Assembly: GCA_949287925.1 (NCBI GenBank)
Contig: CASEIR010000034.1
Span: forward strand, 1-44,547
Length of the DNA: 44,547 nt
Direction of reading: 5' to 3'
From: an uncultured Lachnospiraceae bacterium
GTDB lineage: Bacteria > Bacillota > Clostridia > Lachnospirales > Lachnospiraceae
The translations under genes were made by a program, and so were the position numbers. Under the pieces are notes generated by a model. It saw nothing but the letters and a program-made list of their open reading frames with translations, had not been told where the DNA came from and did not search any database. Positions 1 through 8,688 of the stretch are shown here, in pieces. Numbering within the stretch: position 1 is the stretch's first letter; the number at the start of each line of letters is the position of its first letter.

Positions 1-1
1 C

Positions 2-520
2 GCTTACATGAACACCGGAATCCAACGGTCCTCCGCCACACCCATGTACGCCGACACCACCACCACACCGGTGGGCTCCAAGAGCAACGGCAAACCTCAG
101 AACCGGAAGGATCTGGCATCCATCATCGCGGCACACGACGTGCCCTATGTGGCACAGACCACCTTCGTGCAGAACTTCAAAGACTTGCATATCAAGTCCG
201 AGAAGGCCATCTACACACCGGGAGCCGCATTTTTGAACATTATGGCGCCCTGCCCGAGAGGCTGGAGATACAACACCCCGGATATTATGGAAATCTGCAA
301 ACTGGGGGTGGAAACCTGTTACTGGCCTCTGTTCGAAGTGATCGAAGGCAAGTGGATCCTGAACTACGAGCCGAAGAAAAAACTTCCGATCGAAGACTTC
401 CTGCGGCCGCAGGGACGGTTCCGTCACTTATTCAAGAAAGAAAACGAATATCTCATCGAAGAATTCCAAAAGGAAGTCGACAGAAGATGGGAAGAATTAC
501 AATTCCGTTGCTCAAAATAA
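2..520 (+). CDS. 2-oxoacid:ferredoxin oxidoreductase, beta subunit (PorB type), 3' part
   Basis: The reading frame is open from the window edge (Ala-Tyr precede the first Met), so the 5' part of the gene lies outside. The visible 172 residues match the C-terminal part of the thiamine-diphosphate subunit of pyruvate/2-oxoacid:ferredoxin oxidoreductases: the segment NTGIQRSSATP near the start, the Thr-rich TTTTPVG loop, and later APCPRGWRY. Family knowledge: this subunit binds TPP and one 4Fe-4S cluster and oxidatively decarboxylates a 2-oxoacid to acyl-CoA, reducing ferredoxin in the cytoplasm. The substrate (pyruvate or branched-chain oxoacid) cannot be decided from this fragment. The alpha and gamma/delta subunits would be expected just upstream. 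The stop TAA abuts a REP-like element. Confidence 0.85.
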   Translation, partial: AYMNTGIQRSSATPMYADTTTTPVGSKSNGKPQNRKDLASIIAAHDVPYVAQTTFVQNFKDLHIKSEKAIYTPGAAFLNIMAPCPRGWRYNTPDIMEICKLGVETCYWPLFEVIEGKWILNYEPKKKLPIEDFLRPQGRFRHLFKKENEYLIEEFQKEVDRRWEELQFRCSK

Positions 521-581
521 CAAAAAGGGACACGTGAATTGATAATTGGGGACGTAGTATTTTTACATTTTGCTACGTCCC
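520..581 (+). repeat. REP-like palindromic element, left copy
   Basis: The element reads ACAAAAAGGGACA, then 15 bases, then GGGGACGTAG, a 15-base loop, and CTACGTCCC; the last two arms form a 9-bp hairpin (549-557 with 573-581). The same element with the same 15-base spacing occurs in opposite orientation at 2063-2137, on the other side of the NSS transporter gene. No T-run follows the hairpin, so it is not a convincing terminator. Confidence 0.7.
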
Positions 582-609
582 GAATTAACGTAACGAGGGA
601 GGTTTTTTT

Positions 610-2067
610 GTGAAGAGAGAGAAGTTTGGATCGCGTCTGGGATTCATTCTGGTGTCTGCCGGATGTGCGATCGGAATTGGGAATGTATGGAAGTTCCCGT
701 ATTTGTGCGGCTCTATGGGAGGCGCTGCGTTTATTTTGATTTATTTGATTTTCCTGTTGATCATGGGGATTCCGGTTCTGGTTTGTGAGTTTGCCATGGG
801 CCGGGCCAGTCATTATAGTATTGCGGAAGCTTTTGAGGCTTTGGAGCCGGAGGGAACCCGCTGGCACTGGACGAAATGGATCGGTATTTTGGGTAGTTAT
901 CTGCTGATGATGTTTTACACCACTGTTGCCGGATGGATGTTGTATTATTGTTTTCGTAATATCCGCGGTGATTTTGCGGGAGCGAAGACGGCTGAGGTGG
1001 AAGCAAAATTTGCGGAAATGATGGGAAATGTTCCGGTGATGTTGTTCTGGACGATCTTGCTGATTGTAGTAGGCTTTGGCGTGTGCTGGTTCGGAATCCA
1101 GAACGGGATCGAGAAGGTTTCCAAGGTGGTCATGTCTGTACTGTTGTTGATCATGGTGATTCTTGCCGTTCGTTCTGTTTTTCTGGAAGGAGCGGGAGAA
1201 GGCGTGCGTTTCTATCTGATCCCGGATTTTCAGAAAATGGCAGAGATTGGTATTGGAAATGTAATTTTCGGCGCCATGAGTCAGGCGTTTTTCACGCTTT
1301 CCATCGGTATCGGCGCTATGCTGATTTTCGGAAGTTATCTTGGCAGAGAGCGTAGCCTGATCGGGGAAGCCATCAACATCACGGCGCTGGACACCTTTGT
1401 GGCGATCATGGCAGGTTTCATCATTATTCCAACCTGTTTTGCATATGGGATCGAACCGGGGGCCGGCCCGAGCCTCATCTTCCTGACTATTCCGAATATT
1501 TTCGCGCAGATGCCCGGCGGACGGCTGTGGGGAGCTTTGTTCTTCCTGTTCCTGACTTTCGCGGCTTTTACCACATTGGTGGCAGTATTCGAAAATATCA
1601 TTTCTTTCGATATTGACATGTTGAAATGGTCCAGAAAGAAGAGTGTTATCGTGAGCATGATCCTGATCATCATCCTCAGCATTCCCTGTGTGTTAGGCTT
1701 TAACGTACTGGCCGGTTTTCAGCCGGTAGGAGCCGGAAGCAGCATCATGGATCTGGAAGATTTCATCGTATCCAATAATCTGCTGCCTCTGGGAAGCTTG
1801 GGATACTTATTGTTCTGTACTAGAAAAAACGGCTGGGGCTGGGAGAACTTCCTGAAAGAAGCCAATGCAGGCGAAGGCCTGCGGTTCCCTGCCTGGCTGA
1901 AACAGTATATGGCTTATGGAATACCGTTGATCATCATCATCATTTACCTGAAGGGATATTATGATAAATTCGCTGCCATGGGAACCACTATGCTGGCAGT
2001 GTGGATGACCTTTGCAGTGTTGCTGCTTGGATTCGTACTGTATTGTGCAGTGGCGAAGAAGAAATAA
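610..2067 (+). CDS. Sodium-dependent transporter, NSS (SNF) family
   Basis: A 485-residue polytopic membrane protein of the neurotransmitter:sodium symporter family, LeuT fold. The first membrane helix carries the family hallmark GCAIGIGNVWKFPYL (residues about 17-31), the region where Na+ and substrate bind, and many further hydrophobic segments follow, as expected for the 11-12 helices of bacterial members. Known bacterial relatives import amino acids such as tryptophan, tyrosine or leucine with Na+; the substrate here is unknown. Translation starts at GTG 610 behind GGGAGG (598-603 region). It appears monocistronic: both ends are bordered by copies of the same palindromic element, and the right copy includes the stop codon. 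Confidence 0.9.
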   Translation: MKREKFGSRLGFILVSAGCAIGIGNVWKFPYLCGSMGGAAFILIYLIFLLIMGIPVLVCEFAMGRASHYSIAEAFEALEPEGTRWHWTKWIGILGSYLLMMFYTTVAGWMLYYCFRNIRGDFAGAKTAEVEAKFAEMMGNVPVMLFWTILLIVVGFGVCWFGIQNGIEKVSKVVMSVLLLIMVILAVRSVFLEGAGEGVRFYLIPDFQKMAEIGIGNVIFGAMSQAFFTLSIGIGAMLIFGSYLGRERSLIGEAINITALDTFVAIMAGFIIIPTCFAYGIEPGAGPSLIFLTIPNIFAQMPGGRLWGALFFLFLTFAAFTTLVAVFENIISFDIDMLKWSRKKSVIVSMILIIILSIPCVLGFNVLAGFQPVGAGSSIMDLEDFIVSNNLLPLGSLGYLLFCTRKNGWGWENFLKEANAGEGLRFPAWLKQYMAYGIPLIIIIIYLKGYYDKFAAMGTTMLAVWMTFAVLLLGFVLYCAVAKKK

Positions 2068-2137
2068 CGCAAATGGGGACGTAGACTTTTTGCAAAAGTC
2101 TACGTCCCCATTTGTGTTATTACCTGTCCCTTTTTGT
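2063..2137 (-). repeat. REP-like palindromic element, right copy (inverted)
   Basis: A hairpin of 28 bp (2063-2090 with 2094-2121, one G-T pair, loop TGC) whose core is GGGGACGTAG/CTACGTCCCC. It is followed by ACCTGTCCCTTTTTGT, the reverse complement of the ACAAAAAGGGACA start of the left copy. The hairpin contains the TAA stop (2065-2067) of the transporter. It may also end transcription, since TTTTT follows at 2131-2135, but that run is not directly adjacent to the stem. Confidence 0.75.
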
Positions 2138-2198
2138 ACTTGCCTTTTTGATTTGGAATTTGTATGATGAAAATAACTTTAATAAAGGAGGACACAGT

Positions 2199-2879
2199 AT
2201 GAGGTATCAGATTTTAGGCGATACGCTTCCGGTTGTAGTATGTCAACTGGAAGCCGGTGAAAAAATGATTACGGAAAGCGGCAGTATGGCTTGGATGTCT
2301 CCTAATATGCTGATGGAAACTTCCAGCAACGGGGGATTGGGTAAGGCGCTTGGCAGAATGTTCGCAGGAGAGAAGATATTCCAGAACATTTATACTGCGC
2401 AGGGCGGCGAGGGCATGATTGCGTTTGCATCCAGTTTTCCCGGGTCAATTCGGGCATTCGAGATTTCTCCGGGACAGGAGATGATTTTCCAGAAAAGTTC
2501 TTTTCTGGCAGGAGAAGCTGGAATCGAGCTGTCAGTATTCTTTAATAAAAAATTCACCTCCGGGCTGTTTGGAGGCGAAGGATTTATTATGCAAAGGGTG
2601 AGCGGCCAGGGATTGGTATTCGCAGAATTCGATGGTCATGTAGTAGAGTACGACCTGCAGCCCGGCCAACAGATTATCGTGGATACGGGATATCTGGCAG
2701 CTATGTCGGCAACCTGCTCTATGGAAATCCGCAGCGTTCCTGGAGTGAAGAACATGCTGCTGGGCGGCGAAGGAATCTTCAATACCGTCATCAGCGGGCC
2801 TGGAAGAGTGTGGCTGCAGACCATGCCGCTGAGCAATGTGGCAGGCGTCCTAAGGCCGTATCTCCCAAGCGGTTCATAG
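2199..2879 (+). CDS. TIGR00266 / AIM24 family protein
   Basis: A 226-residue protein beginning MRYQILGDTLPVV with the typical features of the AIM24 (TIGR00266) family: an early QLEAGEKMITESGSMAWM segment, alternating Gly-rich beta strands (GGEGMIAFASSFPG, GGEGFIMQRVSG), and a C-terminal GPGRVWLQTMP segment. The family forms a double-stranded beta-helix trimer; its bacterial function is unknown. An in-frame start exists at 2112, but ATG 2199 has a perfect AAAGGAGGA site (2184-2192), and the upstream extension would be encoded by the palindromic element, so 2199 is preferred. No signal peptide is seen, so a cytoplasmic location is likely. Confidence 0.88.
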   Translation: MRYQILGDTLPVVVCQLEAGEKMITESGSMAWMSPNMLMETSSNGGLGKALGRMFAGEKIFQNIYTAQGGEGMIAFASSFPGSIRAFEISPGQEMIFQKSSFLAGEAGIELSVFFNKKFTSGLFGGEGFIMQRVSGQGLVFAEFDGHVVEYDLQPGQQIIVDTGYLAAMSATCSMEIRSVPGVKNMLLGGEGIFNTVISGPGRVWLQTMPLSNVAGVLRPYLPSGS

Positions 2880-2903
2880 AAAAATCAAAGATAGAAACCA
2901 TGG

Positions 2904-2920
2904 CCCCGGAAAGACCGGGG
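2904..2920. other. Small hairpin between convergent genes
   Basis: CCCCGG, a 5-base loop, and CCGGGG lie between the stop of the AIM24 gene and the stop of the convergent AraC gene. There is no T-run on either side, so a role in termination is only possible. Confidence 0.3.
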
Positions 2921-2925
2921 GCGGA

Positions 2926-3813
2926 TCATTCCGGCAGATGTGTTCTACGGTACTGGCTGGGGGAACATCCCATGTGCCGTTTGAAGATCTGACCATAATA
3001 AGCCGGCGTGGAGAAACCGACCATGCCGGCTATTTTTGTTACACTTTCCCCTTTCAGAAGAAGCGGAAGGCTGTTCTGGATCCGCAGGAACAAAACGTAT
3101 TCGAAAATGGTCATTTTCATATATTTCTTAAAGAACCGGCAGCATTCACTTTTACAGATGTTCACATGTTCCGCAACCTCGTCCAGAGTAATATCCTGGT
3201 CATAATGTTCCTGCAGATAGGTCAGAATCTGCCGCAGGCGCTGCAGGTGTTTCTTGGGATGCTGAACCTTGGAAGGCAGAGCAGCATAATAGCCATATAA
3301 CAGCCGCCAGATTTCTGTCAGGAGCAGATGAACCTGCAGTTCGAAGTCCGTAGGAGGATTCTGAGATAAGTGATAGATCTTCTGAATATGCCGGATAACA
3401 GCCGCCTGCCATTCCACGTCCGGCGAAAGCCGGAGAGAATGCCAATACTCATTGGAGGTAATAAAGTCGACGAACTTGGTCTGCAGAAGACTGTTTTCAT
3501 AACCATAGATGAACCGGGGGGAAAATGTGACCGAGATATATTCGCAGTCTTGTCCATCCACCATATAGCCGGAGTGAAGAGCGTTGCTGTTGCAGAACAG
3601 GCCTTCACCGGCATGCAGCAGATACTTTTTGTCGTTGACATAATACTCGATCATGCCGGAGATAAACCAGGTCAGCTCGATCTCCCGGTGCCAGTGCCAC
3701 ATGAAAGAACCTTGCTCGTAAGAGCGGATGGACTCGGGGCTTACATGGACCGGAAACTCATAATTTCCATGGTGTTTGATTTCTTTTCGGTTCTTTTCTG
3801 TATGTATCTGCAT
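2926..3813 (-). CDS. AraC-family transcriptional regulator with N-terminal cupin
   Basis: A 295-residue protein. The N-terminal half (about residues 15-160) is a cupin sugar-sensing domain of AraC type with an HWHREIELTW strand and a HAGEGLFCNSNALHSG turn. The C-terminal about 100 residues hold the two helix-turn-helix units of an AraC/XylS domain (DITLDEVAEHVNICKSECCR and VTKIAGMVGFSTPAYYGQIF) ending in the usual GCSPSQYR motif. The gene is divergent from galK with 153 bp between the two starts. By the common arrangement of regulator and target I infer that it controls galKT and perhaps itself in response to galactose or a related sugar. Sensing ligand and sign of control cannot be read from sequence. 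Confidence 0.9.
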   Translation of the reverse strand: MQIHTEKNRKEIKHHGNYEFPVHVSPESIRSYEQGSFMWHWHREIELTWFISGMIEYYVNDKKYLLHAGEGLFCNSNALHSGYMVDGQDCEYISVTFSPRFIYGYENSLLQTKFVDFITSNEYWHSLRLSPDVEWQAAVIRHIQKIYHLSQNPPTDFELQVHLLLTEIWRLLYGYYAALPSKVQHPKKHLQRLRQILTYLQEHYDQDITLDEVAEHVNICKSECCRFFKKYMKMTIFEYVLFLRIQNSLPLLLKGESVTKIAGMVGFSTPAYYGQIFKRHMGCSPSQYRRTHLPE

Positions 3814-3863
3814 ATTCGACCCTCATTTCCTCAATATCCTTATAATTTTGTTCAAGATTCTTA

Positions 3864-3892
3864 TTGTAGATAGAGAATATTCTCATTATAAT
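3864..3892 (+). promoter_or_regulatory. galK promoter with an internal palindrome
   Basis: TTGTAG (3864-3869), 17 bases, and TATAAT (3887-3892) make a sigma-A-type promoter 75 bp before galK. The spacer contains the perfect palindrome GAGAATATTCTC (3873-3884), ideally placed for a repressor or an RNA polymerase-contacting regulator. The divergently encoded AraC protein is a candidate ligand, though AraC proteins usually bind direct repeats. Confidence 0.6.
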
Positions 3893-3966
3893 CATAAATT
3901 AGATAAGGCAGGAATGCAAGAAGATATCACTGTGCGGATGTGATGTAAAAAGGAGGAAAAGTAAGT

Positions 3967-5136
3967 ATGAAGGAAAGATTGATAGAAAAGTTTCAGGAAC
4001 TTTATGGCGCTGGCGGGGAGATCCGTTCCTATTTTGCGCCGGGACGTGTGAATCTGATCGGCGAGCACACAGACTATAACGGCGGACATGTATTTCCCTG
4101 CGCACTGACGATCGGAACCTATGGAATCGTAAGAAACAGAGACGATCGCAAGCTTCGTTTCTATTCTGTGAATTTTGAGAGAATGGGCGTTGTAGAGACC
4201 AGCCTGGACGATCTGGTTCCCAATAAAGCAGCATCCTGGACCAATTACCCGAAGGGGGTTATGTGGGCGTTCGAGAAGAGAGGATATAAGTTGAGCCACG
4301 GCCTGGACATTCTCATCTATGGAAATATCCCTAATGGTTCCGGACTTTCCTCATCCGCATCCCTGGAAGTGCTGACCGGGATTATTCTGAAGGATACTTT
4401 CGACTTTGCTCAGGTGAGCATGGTAGATATTGCGCTGATCGGCCAGGATTCTGAAAATAATTTCAATGGATGCAACTGCGGCATCATGGATCAGTTTGCC
4501 AGCGCTATGGGTAAGAAAGACCATGCGATTTTCCTGGATACCAACACTCTGAACTACGAGTATGCGCCGGTTGTGCTTGAAGATGCGAAAATTGTGATCA
4601 CCAACAGCAAAGTAAAACACAGCCTGGTAGATTCCGCATATAACGACAGAAGAAATGAATGTGAGACTGCATTGAAAGAGCTGCAGGCGGTTGTGGATAT
4701 CAAAACGCTGGGCGATCTTACAGAAGAACAGTATGAAGCCAATAAAATTGCCATCAAGGATCCGTTCAGACAGAAACGTGCAAAACATGCGGTATATGAG
4801 AACCAGCGTACGATCCGTGCGGTGGAAGCCCTGAAGAATAACGATGTGGAGCTGTTCGGAAAGCTGATGAATGCTTCTCACGAGTCTCTGCGCTATGATT
4901 ACGAGGTGTCCTGTGAAGAAATCGATATCCTGGTGGATCTTGCCCAGGCTATGCCGGGCGTGATCGGTTCCCGTATCACCGGAGGCGGTTTCGGAGGCTG
5001 TACCGTCAGCATTGTGAAAAATGACGCAGTGGATACATTTATCGAAGAGATCGGAAAAGCCTATAAGGAAAAAGTAGGTCACGAAGCGGAGTTCTATGTA
5101 GTAGATATCGGTGACGGAGCCATGAAACTGTCATAA
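3967..5136 (+). CDS. galK: Galactokinase
   Basis: A 389-residue GHMP-family kinase that phosphorylates alpha-D-galactose at C1 with ATP, the first step of the Leloir pathway in the cytoplasm. Visible signatures are the galactokinase motif GRVNLIGEHTDYNGG near residue 27, the GHMP ATP loop PNGSGLSSSASLE (about 119-131), the CNCGIMDQFASAMG segment with the likely catalytic Asp, and the C-terminal GSRITGGGFGGCTVS motif. Length matches the family (about 390). The AGGAGG-like site AAAAAGGAGGAAAAG precedes ATG 3967. galT follows after 28 bases and is presumably cotranscribed. Confidence 0.97.
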   Translation: MKERLIEKFQELYGAGGEIRSYFAPGRVNLIGEHTDYNGGHVFPCALTIGTYGIVRNRDDRKLRFYSVNFERMGVVETSLDDLVPNKAASWTNYPKGVMWAFEKRGYKLSHGLDILIYGNIPNGSGLSSSASLEVLTGIILKDTFDFAQVSMVDIALIGQDSENNFNGCNCGIMDQFASAMGKKDHAIFLDTNTLNYEYAPVVLEDAKIVITNSKVKHSLVDSAYNDRRNECETALKELQAVVDIKTLGDLTEEQYEANKIAIKDPFRQKRAKHAVYENQRTIRAVEALKNNDVELFGKLMNASHESLRYDYEVSCEEIDILVDLAQAMPGVIGSRITGGGFGGCTVSIVKNDAVDTFIEEIGKAYKEKVGHEAEFYVVDIGDGAMKLS

Positions 5137-5164
5137 GAATATACATAATGGGGGATGAAATAAG

Positions 5165-6655
5165 ATGTTGAATGAATATATTAAAAAATTAGTGGAATAT
5201 GGAATCCAGACAGGACTGACGCCGGAGTGCGAGCGAATCTACACCACCAATCTGCTGCTGGAGCTGTTCCACGAAGACGATTATGAGGATGTGGAGATTG
5301 AAGCCGGAGAGATCGAGCTGGAGCCGGTACTGGCCGGCCTTCTGGATGAAGCGGTGAAAAGAGGGATCATCGAAGACAGCATCGGTTACCGGGATCTGTT
5401 CGATACGAAGCTGATGAACTGTCTGGTGCCAAGACCGGCGCAGATCCAGAGAGAGTTCCATGAAAGATATGCGGTATCACCGAAAGAGGCAACCGATTAT
5501 TATTATAAGCTGAGCCAGGACAGCGACTATATCCGCCGCTACCGCGTAAAGAAAGATATGAAGTGGAAGGTGGATTCTCCTTACGGAGAGATCGATATCA
5601 CCATCAACCTGTCCAAGCCGGAGAAGGATCCCAAGGCCATCGCTGCTGCGAGAAACGCCAAGGCAAGCGCTTATCCTAAATGTCTGCTTTGTGTGGAGAA
5701 CGAAGGCTACGCAGGAAGGCTGAATCATCCGGCAAGAGAGAATCACCGGATTATTCCCATCACTATTAACGACAGTAAATGGGGATTCCAATATTCTCCT
5801 TATGTATACTATAATGAGCATTGTATCGTATTTAACGGCCAGCACGTGCCTATGAAGATCGAGCGGGCGACATTTATCAAGCTGTTTGATTTCGTAAAAC
5901 TGTTCCCCCACTACTTCCTGGGATCCAATGCAGATCTTCCTATTGTAGGAGGCTCTATCTTAAGCCATGACCATTTCCAGGGCGGCAATTACACCTTTGC
6001 CATGGCGAAAGCGCCGATTGAAAAAGCCGTAACCATTCCCGGTTACGAAGATGTGGAGGCCGGTATTGTAAAATGGCCACTGTCAGTACTGCGAATCCGT
6101 CATAAAGATGAGAAACGTCTGATAGATTTGGCAGATCATGTGCTGGGCGCATGGAGAGGCTATACGGATGAGGAGGCATTTATTTTTGCTGAGACGGACG
6201 GAGAACCCCACAATACCATTACGCCGATTGCCAGAAAGGTAGGAGATATCTACGAACTGGATCTGACCCTCCGGAACAATATTACGACGGAAGAACATCC
6301 GCTGGGGGTATATCATCCACACGCACAGTACCATAACATCAAGAAGGAGAACATCGGACTTATCGAGGTTATGGGGCTGGCGGTGCTGCCGGCAAGATTA
6401 AAGGAAGAGCTGGAGATTCTGGCAGAGTATCTGGTAGAAGGAAAGGATATCCGCAGCAACGAGAAGATCGAGAAGCATGCGGACTGGGTAGAATCCTTCC
6501 GTTCCAAGTACGAGACCATCGATCAGAACAATGTGATGGACGTACTGAAAGAAGAGGTGGGAATCACCTTTACCCATGTACTGGAAGACGCGGGCGTATA
6601 TAAGTGTACCGAAGAAGGCCGTCAGGCATTCATGCGGTTTATCAATACCCTGTAA
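5165..6655 (+). CDS. galT: UDP-glucose--hexose-1-phosphate uridylyltransferase, class II
   Basis: A 496-residue protein of the Firmicutes-type (class II) GalT family, longer than the about 350-residue enterobacterial form. It transfers UMP from UDP-glucose to galactose-1-phosphate, giving UDP-galactose and glucose-1-phosphate. The segment SHDHFQGGNY (about residue 268) corresponds to the active-site His region, and ENEGYAGRLNHPARENHRI and YYNEHCIVFNGQHVPM are typical family segments. It is downstream of galK in the same operon with GGGGGATG as ribosome site. galE is not in this window. A strong terminator follows the stop. Confidence 0.96.
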   Translation: MLNEYIKKLVEYGIQTGLTPECERIYTTNLLLELFHEDDYEDVEIEAGEIELEPVLAGLLDEAVKRGIIEDSIGYRDLFDTKLMNCLVPRPAQIQREFHERYAVSPKEATDYYYKLSQDSDYIRRYRVKKDMKWKVDSPYGEIDITINLSKPEKDPKAIAAARNAKASAYPKCLLCVENEGYAGRLNHPARENHRIIPITINDSKWGFQYSPYVYYNEHCIVFNGQHVPMKIERATFIKLFDFVKLFPHYFLGSNADLPIVGGSILSHDHFQGGNYTFAMAKAPIEKAVTIPGYEDVEAGIVKWPLSVLRIRHKDEKRLIDLADHVLGAWRGYTDEEAFIFAETDGEPHNTITPIARKVGDIYELDLTLRNNITTEEHPLGVYHPHAQYHNIKKENIGLIEVMGLAVLPARLKEELEILAEYLVEGKDIRSNEKIEKHADWVESFRSKYETIDQNNVMDVLKEEVGITFTHVLEDAGVYKCTEEGRQAFMRFINTL

Positions 6656-6685
6656 TAACAGATGAACAGAATAGAGAGAATACAA

Positions 6686-6716
6686 GGGCGGGCTGCGCAG
6701 ACAGCCCGCCCTTTTC
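6686..6716 (+). terminator. Rho-independent terminator of galKT
   Basis: A 10-bp GC stem GGGCGGGCTG / CAGCCCGCCC (6686-6695 with 6702-6711) with a 6-base loop, followed by TTTTC. It lies 30 bp after the galT stop. Confidence 0.85.
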
Positions 6717-6860
6717 ATACGGCAGCAGAGACTCAGATTCTGGCTTTTCACAGAATGAACATACTTTTACCACATATATTTCAAACTCGGCTACTATATT
6801 GGTAATATCGGCGACCTGGGACAGAGGCGCCGGAATATCTGTAATACGGGAGGAATGGCA

Positions 6861-7829
6861 GTGATAGAAGTAAAGAATCTTACCAAACGCTACGGAAAAC
6901 ACCTGGCAGTGGACCAGTTGAGCTTTACCGTGGAGGAAGGACAGATCTATGGTTTTCTCGGACCCAACGGGGCCGGCAAGTCCACCACTATGAACATTAT
7001 GACCGGCTATCTGGGCGCTACCGCCGGGGAAGTGCTGATCAATGGACACGATATATTGAAAGAGCCGGAAGAGGCGAAACGATGCATCGGCTATCTGCCG
7101 GAACAGCCGCCCCTTTATATGGAGATGACTGTAGAGGAATATCTTAGATTTGCGGCAGATCTGAAGAAGATTTCCAAAGGAGAAAGAGACGCGCAGATTG
7201 AAAAGGCGATGGATCTGACGAAGCTTACAGACGTGAAAAACCGGCTGATCCAGAATCTTTCCAAGGGATATAAACAAAGAGTGGGTCTGGCTCAGGCTAT
7301 TCTCGGATTTCCGGAAATCATTATCCTGGATGAGCCAACCGTGGGACTGGATCCCAAGCAGATTATTGAGATCCGGGAACTGATCCGTAAGCTGGCAAAG
7401 CATCATACGGTAATCTTAAGTTCACACATACTTGCGGAAATCCGGGAGGTATGTGATTATATCATGATTATTTCCAAAGGAAAACTGGTGGCCAGCGATA
7501 CGCCGGAGAATCTGGAAAATATGATGAGCGGCGCCGGGCATATTGAAATAGAAGCAAGGCGTGCCCAAAGCGAAGTGGAGAATGTCCTTCGGCAGATATC
7601 CCGGATCAAGCGTTATAACTGTATGCTGGAAGAGGATGGGACAGTGAAGGTCCAGATTGAGGTTCAGGGGCCGGAAGATATCCGGGAACAGATTTTTCGG
7701 GCATTTGCGGATAGGAAGATTCCGCTGCAGACCTTGAAACTGAATAAAACATCTCTGGAAGAAATTTTCCTGGAACTGACACAGAATGATACGGTAAAGG
7801 AGGAAACTTTAGATGAAGGCGATTTATAA
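6861..7829 (+). CDS. ABC transporter ATP-binding protein (GldA-like, ABC-2 exporter)
   Basis: A 322-residue ABC ATPase with Walker A GPNGAGKST (about residue 36), signature NLSKGYKQRVGLAQA (about 136), Walker B IIILDEPTVGLD and the H-loop LSSHILAE. The about 100 residues after the ATPase core form the C-terminal domain seen in ABC-2 type exporters. I chose GTG 6861 because GGGAGGA (6848-6854) is 6-7 bases upstream; ATG 6855 is in frame but directly abuts that site. It is the first gene of a four-gene operon and its end overlaps the permease gene by 17 bases, indicating translational coupling. Confidence 0.92.
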   Translation: MIEVKNLTKRYGKHLAVDQLSFTVEEGQIYGFLGPNGAGKSTTMNIMTGYLGATAGEVLINGHDILKEPEEAKRCIGYLPEQPPLYMEMTVEEYLRFAADLKKISKGERDAQIEKAMDLTKLTDVKNRLIQNLSKGYKQRVGLAQAILGFPEIIILDEPTVGLDPKQIIEIRELIRKLAKHHTVILSSHILAEIREVCDYIMIISKGKLVASDTPENLENMMSGAGHIEIEARRAQSEVENVLRQISRIKRYNCMLEEDGTVKVQIEVQGPEDIREQIFRAFADRKIPLQTLKLNKTSLEEIFLELTQNDTVKEETLDEGDL

Positions 7830-8679
7830 AAGAGAATTGAACTCCTATTTCCACACTATGATCGGATATGTGTTTATCGCTTTTTTGGTGGCTTTTACAG
7901 GAGTATATTTTATGGCGTACAATCTGAATTATGGCTATCCTTATTTCTCATATGTGCTAACAGGTACTTTATTCGTATTTTTGATTGCGATTCCAGTGTT
8001 GACTATGCGCAGCTTTGCGGAGGACCGGAAAAATAAAACGGACCAGCTGCTCCTGACTGCGCCGGTCAGTCTGACGAAGGTGGTGTTGGGCAAATACCTG
8101 GCTATGGTCACGATTCTGCTGATTCCCTGTGTGATCTATCTGATATTTCCATTGATTATCAAGGCGCAGGGAACCGCGTATATTCGTTCGGATTATCTGT
8201 CCATTCTGTTGTTTTTTCTGATGGGATGCGTCTATATTTCTATTGGAATTTTCATTTCCTCGCTGACAGAAAGTACGATCATAGCGGCAATCGGTACGAT
8301 GGGAATTCTGGTGCTGCTGTATCTTTGGAGCGGAATCCTGGATTTTCTGCCTTCCGGCGCCGGCTCCAATGCCATCGCATGCGGCGTGATACTGTCTCTT
8401 TTGGTATGGGGAGTCTGGCAGATGACAAAGAACTGGCTGATCAGTGCTGCTGCAGAATTGATCGTGGTAGCAGGAACTGTTGCAGTCTATGTGGTAAAAT
8501 CCAGCTTTTTTGAGAATCTGCTGCCGGATTTGCTGGGAAGCCTGGATCTGACAGAACCATTAACGGCCATTACTGACAGCAATTATCTGGATGTCAGTGG
8601 AATCATTCTGTATCTGTCACTGATTGGCGTATTTCTGTTTTTGACGGTACAGATGATTCAGAAGAGACGTTGGAGTTAG
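7813..8679 (+). CDS. ABC-2 type permease (GldF-like)
   Basis: A 288-residue membrane protein with about six hydrophobic segments, beginning MKAIYKRELNSYFHTMIGYVF, characteristic of GldF/ABC-2 permeases, with the conserved MRSFAEDRKNKTDQLLLTAPVS cytoplasmic loop around residues 62-83. It should form the membrane channel driven by the upstream ATPase. The start lies within the ATPase gene, preceded by AAAGGAGGAAA. GldF is named from Bacteroidota gliding motility, but homologues like this are widespread in non-gliding Firmicutes and their substrate is not known. Confidence 0.9.
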   Translation: MKAIYKRELNSYFHTMIGYVFIAFLVAFTGVYFMAYNLNYGYPYFSYVLTGTLFVFLIAIPVLTMRSFAEDRKNKTDQLLLTAPVSLTKVVLGKYLAMVTILLIPCVIYLIFPLIIKAQGTAYIRSDYLSILLFFLMGCVYISIGIFISSLTESTIIAAIGTMGILVLLYLWSGILDFLPSGAGSNAIACGVILSLLVWGVWQMTKNWLISAAAELIVVAGTVAVYVVKSSFFENLLPDLLGSLDLTEPLTAITDSNYLDVSGIILYLSLIGVFLFLTVQMIQKRRWS

Positions 8680-8688
8680 GAGGGCATT

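Noticed and set aside
2112-2198. Upstream in-frame extension of the AIM24-family gene
   Set aside because: It is encoded by the palindromic element and lacks a ribosome site; ATG 2199 has AAAGGAGGA and gives the family N-terminus.
6855-6860. ATG 6855 as start of the GldA-like ATPase
   Set aside because: The GGGAGGA site abuts it; GTG 6861 has correct spacing and yields the usual MIEVKNLTK start.
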